Source of the DNA: Lichenostomus cassidix
Lineage: Eukaryota; Chordata; Aves; Passeriformes; Meliphagidae
Length of the DNA stretch: 64,000 nucleotides
Assembly: GCA_008360975.2 (NCBI GenBank)
Contig: CM039182.1
Location: 144,712,656 to 144,776,655 of the forward strand
Direction: 5' to 3'
This document shows, piece after piece, positions 58,801-64,000 of the stretch (positions within the stretch are counted from its first letter, which is position 1; every line of letters starts with the position of its first letter). A program made the position numbers and the translations under genes. The notes beneath the pieces are model-generated. The model was not told the origin of the DNA, ran no database searches, and saw only the letters and a program-made list of their open reading frames with translations.

Positions 58801-61800
58801 ATTTCAGTGAATCTAGTAACTTCAGCCCCATTTATAAAAATATTCCAATGCCTGAAGGTTATAAGTAAGATATATAAGTATATGCATAAATTTCCATATT
58901 AGAATGGCAGACAGGAGAAAATAAGATGTGTCCAGAAAAGACTGAGAGACTGAATTTGGGCCTAATAGGGAAGAGTACAAGAATAATTCATCCTTGCAGA
59001 AAGATATTACCTGTGTAGTACTACAAAAGACAGAGAGACTGCCAAGTTCAGCCACAAATAGTTACATAAAACTCCAACTGGGAATAGAGTTTAAATGAAA
59101 TTCTGAAGACAAATAGATCATCTCAACGTTTTTCTCAGAGCCTGCTTTCCTGTATATTTCAGCCAGGTTTGGAAAAGATTTTAGAAAGGAATGAAGAAAA
59201 TTCCACTTCCTTGGGTCACCCTGTTGGGCTTGAGTGTGCATCCTTGGGTCCCAGTATGGCACAGGGGTGTTGTTCTCCACAGCCAGTATCTGCTAATTGC
59301 AGCAAGGTGACACTCATGCAAAATGGACATCTTGGTGTATTCTGGAAAAAGGAATGGTTTAAGGCTGATGGCATTAGCAGCTGCAGCAGACTTTAACCCT
59401 TATTTTATCTCATGGAACACGGCATGGTATCCACAGGAAACCTGCTGGCATTGTACCACTGGCATTCAACACACTATTATATTTTTGGGGTTTGTTTATT
59501 TGTTTTTTCCCTCCACATTGTTATTTCCAAGGCCTTTTAGATGCAGAAGGTCCCTTTTTTCCAATTATTCCTTTGATTTGCAGGGGTCAGGAGTGTGTCA
59601 CATGCACCAATTCTGTCACTGCTCCTCATCAGTGGTACCTCTGGTAAAGCAAGGACATTGCCTCAGATATCAACTGGAATTCTGCTCACTAAGGCAGACA
59701 TGGGTGAAGTACTTCCTGGAAGAATTAATCAGCCTTGCATCTGAGTGGGTCAAAAAGAGCATCTTTTTGATGCACCCAGAAATCTGAGCTGTACTCACTG
59801 CTGGGACCTGCTGTGCTTCTAGGGAGCCACTGCCAGTTACCTCTGCTTCCTTTGGTGCTTTCTGGCTGCTTTGTGAACTTCTCAGAGCAATGCCTAATAG
59901 ACAAGCTCTGGCATTCCAGGGCCTCAGGAAGTCTCTGTAAGAAATCAAAAAGAGCTTCAGCATTCTACTTACAAAGCTTATGCAACTACTTCTCCTCCTC
60001 CAAGGGCTTTAAATCATTCAGGCTAATCTAATTATTTCACCAAGTAGTGGGCTTGTCTCTCTTTATGCAAAATACCCCAAATATTGTAAAGACTCCAAGT
60101 TATCTGGCCACCTTCCAGTTAATTAACTTAACACTGAAGGAAGTACTGAAAAACAAAATTAAAAGCCATCCAATTTCTAGCCATCCCAATTCCTCACAAA
60201 AACTAATGCCATTACATCTGTCTTCACTCAGAATATGTAAGCTACTTTCATATGACCTGAAACCCCACCTTTTTTAATTTCTCATTCTTAATCACTACTT
60301 GATTTAAAAAAAAAGCACAACCCCCCCCACAATTTATTCCAGTTACACAGAGAAAAAATACAGGCATTTAGTTTGTCAAAATGCAAAAGAAATCATCTGG
60401 CCCAGCAATTTCTCTTGAAGCTCTCAGAAAACAGAGCTCCTGAGCAGCCAAATCAAAGGTATGATCAGAGAAACAAAAGGAGCATGTTCCCAGAGGGGTT
60501 GTCCACATGCTTGGGTCCTTGTTGAAACTAGGACCACAGGGAATTCAGTAGCCATGCAGGTACATGGCAGCTGCTTTCCCATGTGGCTTGGAGACAAGTG
60601 GGTAAGGTCAGGGGTGGGCTGTTGGGATGGAATCCCATTTCTGTTGGCACCTTGATCACAGTTCTCTTTGTGTGTTCTTTGCAATGGATTTGGTCATATC
60701 TGTAAAACTGAGAATGCATTAAAACCTTTGCATTGTGGTTGTCTGTGTTCCTGTGGTAAGACTGCTAAGATTTATCTCTCTACTGCCCCACTATTTTCAG
60801 TAGCTTCACATCCTTTTTGGTAGTATTTTTCTTCCATAATCAACATAAATAATAAACATGAGCTTAATACAGATAACATAAGAATATAATATCTGAGCTA
60901 CCAGCACTTTTTCTCCCATCATGTGGGTGGGAGAAACTGGCATGTCAAAAATTAAAAAGAACTCTACCTGCTAGAGCTGGTGCAAGCTAAACTTGATAAA
61001 AAGCCAGGGGAATTAAAACTGTACCTGGGCCATGGAGAATCTGTGATTGGCTGCTGAATCCCTGCCCCTCCAGCCCCTGGGCTCTGGATCTTGCTCTGTC
61101 CAAGGAATGCCATTTGAGGAGCAGAGCAGGATCTGAGGCTCAGTCAGAAAACACTGTGATTTTTACCCAACTCTGCCTCTGCGTAAAACTCTGCAAGTTT
61201 ATTGCAGCTTGATGTCTGTATATCAACCCACTTTCCTCATCCTGTGGAGTGTGCACAGACCTTCCTTCTCCCCCTGTGGTTTGGAGAGTGAAAATGGGGA
61301 TATTGTGCAGCCCCAGGGAGGTGTGAAAGGTTGCATGGGACACAACCAAGCTTTTGAGCAAGGCACAGATTTAGTGCTGGCTCCATTTCCATGCAGCTCT
61401 GTGCTCTGCACACAGAGGTGTGAGGGAAAGTGAAGTGTTAATGCCAGTCAACAGAAAATCTCCATTTTTCCATCACACTTGCTCATCTTAGGAGAGCTCG
61501 CAAATAATGAAACTCACATAGGAAAAATCAATATTACATTAAATTACATACTTAAAGAGCTCTCCAAAGTCAACACCAAGTCAGGCTAATGAGCTACAGG
61601 ACAGTCTTGCTGCACTGCTTGATGCAACCTGAAATGTTATTCTGTGTGTTCAGGTCTGGAATATGATGTCTTTTTCAGTATTCCTTTTATGCTTTTAACT
61701 GTAATCCTCCTCATTTATTCCCTTTTGCACCTGAGCAATGTTTTCTGAGGGAGAAATAAATGTACCTCTGGCTGTCCTTTTCCATCCTCTCGAGGAGATG

Positions 61801-64000
61801 GGTGTAAGGGATCTGATCCTGCACCACTGAAATCAGGGGAGTGCTGCTGCTCAATGAATGCACAGGCACATCAAGCTCATGGTGCAGAAAGATATTCCTA
61901 CATTTACCTCTCAATGATCTCTGAGTTCAGTACCCTGAGGCCTCCAGCATCCTCCACTCCTTGTAAGCACAGCTAGAGTGAAAGGAAAATGGCTTTTCAC
62001 AGGTTGTTCCTCAACACACCATGCAACTGCAGGCACACATGTGGTGCAGGACATAAAATCTTGTATTTTCATGCAGTGCATGACAGAAAGTAGCCAGTCC
62101 TCAGAAGTGTTGCAGGATCTGAATTCCCACCCATTTAAAAAGATCTCTCTTTCTAGCACATTTTTAAAATTGGTGCCCTGGACAAGACTCGGTTTGCTGC
62201 TACTTTCTGTACCTAAAAATGTTGATTTACCTCCCTGTGGCTGCTGCTGAATTCTGAGGGCTCCTGGAACCCACTAGGTGGTATGATCATTACACTAATA
62301 GACTCTAAAGATGTGTTTTGAATTTGTCGGAAAATGCCTCTTATAAAATTAAATATACACCTCACATCTAAGCCCTCCAGGCTTCCCATGGTGCTCCCAC
62401 GCTGCTCCCACTTCTGGAGCTCAAATTGGAAAGTGGGCTCACAGCAAGTTTGTTATTTCAGGTCCCATGTGAAAAAAGAACAGGCCTACTGCTTGTTTTG
62501 CCTGGCTGCTGTTACTCAGAGACTTGATAAAATCATGAGAGATCCACATTCAAGTCCTTTCCCATCTCCTTAAACCATGTTCTCACATGGGTAACAGAAA
62601 GATGAGCGTGGCTGAAAATACATACAGGATCAGAGGACAGGGCATGGATTTAAGAAGGAGGAAGATCAGCCTGGGAATTCCTAGGGGAAAATGTTGGAGT
62701 CATATTTAGTGGGCATCTGGTAAAGAGGGTTTTAAGGTGAGGATTTGAGTGGATTTCTGCAGATAACAAGGGAAGTCCAAGGAAGTCAGCTTGGGCTACA
62801 CTGATCTCTGGGCTTCCCCCAGCACTCTGGAAATTGTGTCTACTTATTCCTGGTGAAAACGGCCTGGAAAATGCAGCTACCCTGCAAAGTCAAGGGTCTC
62901 TGGGCAGCTTACCAGCGAAAATGTGTTGAGAGATCAGAGCAAGGGAGAACAGTGCTAACTCATTTGCTCTACAGTGATTCCTGTTCCATGGCATTTACCC
63001 AGAGCTGAAACAGGTCCCAGGACACTGTGTGTCACTTTTGCCAAAGGCACAGTCTGCCTCCACAGCAGATGAGCTATTACTGTACTCAGTACCAAGCCTA
63101 AAGTGATTAGGGATTGTCTGCCCCACTAAAAAAATAAAAATCAGTGTTTAATGACCAGTTCAATGTTCCAACAGAGGAAGATAGGCTCATTGTATATAGC
63201 AGCTCATACGATGACCCCAGGGTGAAATTGGTATCCTGCTTAGTCTCATTACTGTCCCTCCCTGTTGCCAAGCACCTTTCAGCTTCGCTCTCATCTGCCT
63301 TTTCTCATGAAATTTCCTAATGTTGGAGCATAAAGACATGATGACCCCAGAGAACAGCATGGGGCACACAGGCATTTCAGTCAAGAGCTTTGTGGATCCT
63401 AGAGGGAAACATTTCTATTTATTCTTTGTCTTTTCATGAGTGGATCTCTCTCTAGCCCCTGCCTATATTACATTTCTTTTTATTCAGTATCACAGCTCTA
63501 AACCAGCTGGGGAACAGCAGTGTCATTTCTTTATCAGACTGCTGAAACATCCTCAGAGATGGGTGGTTCTGTAATGGGATCCATTTCTGCCAAAAGGACC
63601 CACAACCCTTCCCAGAGAGACACCAGAGAAAATGAACATTAATATTAAATCCCACTCACACTATTGCAGGCTGCTGGGATTACACCCTGCTCTTCATGGT
63701 ATGCTATAACTTCCCAGAGCTTTCAAGGGAAGATTTGCAGCTCTGACAATAGTGGGAAGAGCATTTTGGCTACACAGCTAGCTGATTTTCTATTAGTATA
63801 GCAATCTTTCAGTTGCAATTTTACCAAATCACATCAATTCCTAGGAAACACCAATTAACATCCATTTGTGCAGGGAAAGCTACAAATTGAAAAGTGCATT
63901 TACGAGTGTCTACTATAAAATGTGGGCATGTTTTTCATATTCATTTCCAACATGTAAGATAAGAGATATTGTCCTTATGGGGTGAGGGTTCTTTAGTGCT
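52872..64000. other. long repeat-poor non-coding stretch
   Basis: About 11.1 kb to the window edge with no recognised transposable element, RNA gene or exon. The longest open frames (108 codons plus 57010-57336, 154 codons plus 59323-59787, 97 codons minus 59670-59963) have no recognisable domain and no supporting splice structure. The low density of visible repeats contrasts with the 7-24 kb part of the window. Confidence 0.45.

Noticed and set aside
59323..59787. 154-codon plus-strand open frame
   Set aside because: No domain or family resemblance, and composition like its surroundings.
1..64000. CRISPR arrays, operons, ribosome binding sites and bacterial insertion sequences
   Set aside because: No regularly spaced repeats and no dense coding. 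The CR1/LTR content and CpG scarcity point to a vertebrate nuclear genome.

Overview
The window looks like non-coding nuclear DNA from a bird. The main evidence is a set of degraded CR1 LINE copies on both strands. Several end in the avian CR1 3' signature (ATTCTGTG / ATTCTATG octamers preceded by a 'GATGATCTTTAAGGTCCCTTCCAACC'-like block). There are also fragments of avian-type endogenous retroviral LTRs. CpG is visibly scarce and open frames are short in all six frames. I found no protein-coding exon, no intact element and no functional RNA gene. The largest open frames fall inside microsatellites, run antisense to CR1, or have no recognisable domain. Repeat family names come from remembered consensus sequences, not from a search.

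Layout. 0-3.4 kb: a three-arm palindromic duplication (1013-1063), a 3'-to-5' readable LTR on the minus strand (1785-2365), a short plus-strand tip of the same LTR family (2789-2838), and a CR1 scrap. 7.3-8.5 kb: a CR1 reverse-transcriptase C-terminal fragment abutting an unidentified minus-strand segment with two sets of internal direct repeats and a long open frame. 10.4-11.2 kb: a CR1 tail and a 306-bp unbroken polypyrimidine tract. 13.1-13.3 kb: a possible very old CR1 fragment. 16.5-19.3 kb: a repeat cluster with a CR1 3' end, an (AT)n(GT)n microsatellite, a hairpin, a probable ancient tRNA-headed CORE-SINE/MIR-like element, an LTR fragment and two CR1 tails end to end. 21-24.3 kb: CR1 tails on the minus strand, a 146-bp polypurine tract with an A33 block, a 17-bp tandem repeat and a hairpin. 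28.0-31.1 kb: an LTR fragment of a second type, a CR1 3' fragment and a G-rich (GGGGA)n tract. 37.3-39.2 kb: two colinear diverged copies of an unidentified ~250-bp sequence about 1.63 kb apart. 39.5-40.7 kb: the longest CR1 piece, with the endonuclease half of ORF2 joined almost directly to CR1 3'-UTR sequence. 44.0-44.3 kb: a minus-strand CR1 3' end. The last ~19.6 kb is nearly free of recognisable repeats.

Nothing here works as a gene set. The window is best read as an intergenic or long-intron region whose history is retrotransposition followed by long decay, plus local replication-slippage and template-switch events. The items most worth a second look are the paired 37.3/39.0 kb sequence, the unidentified 7.7-8.5 kb segment, the CR1 deletion derivative at 39.5-40.7 kb, the ancient SINE candidate at 18.1 kb and the palindromic duplication near 1 kb.
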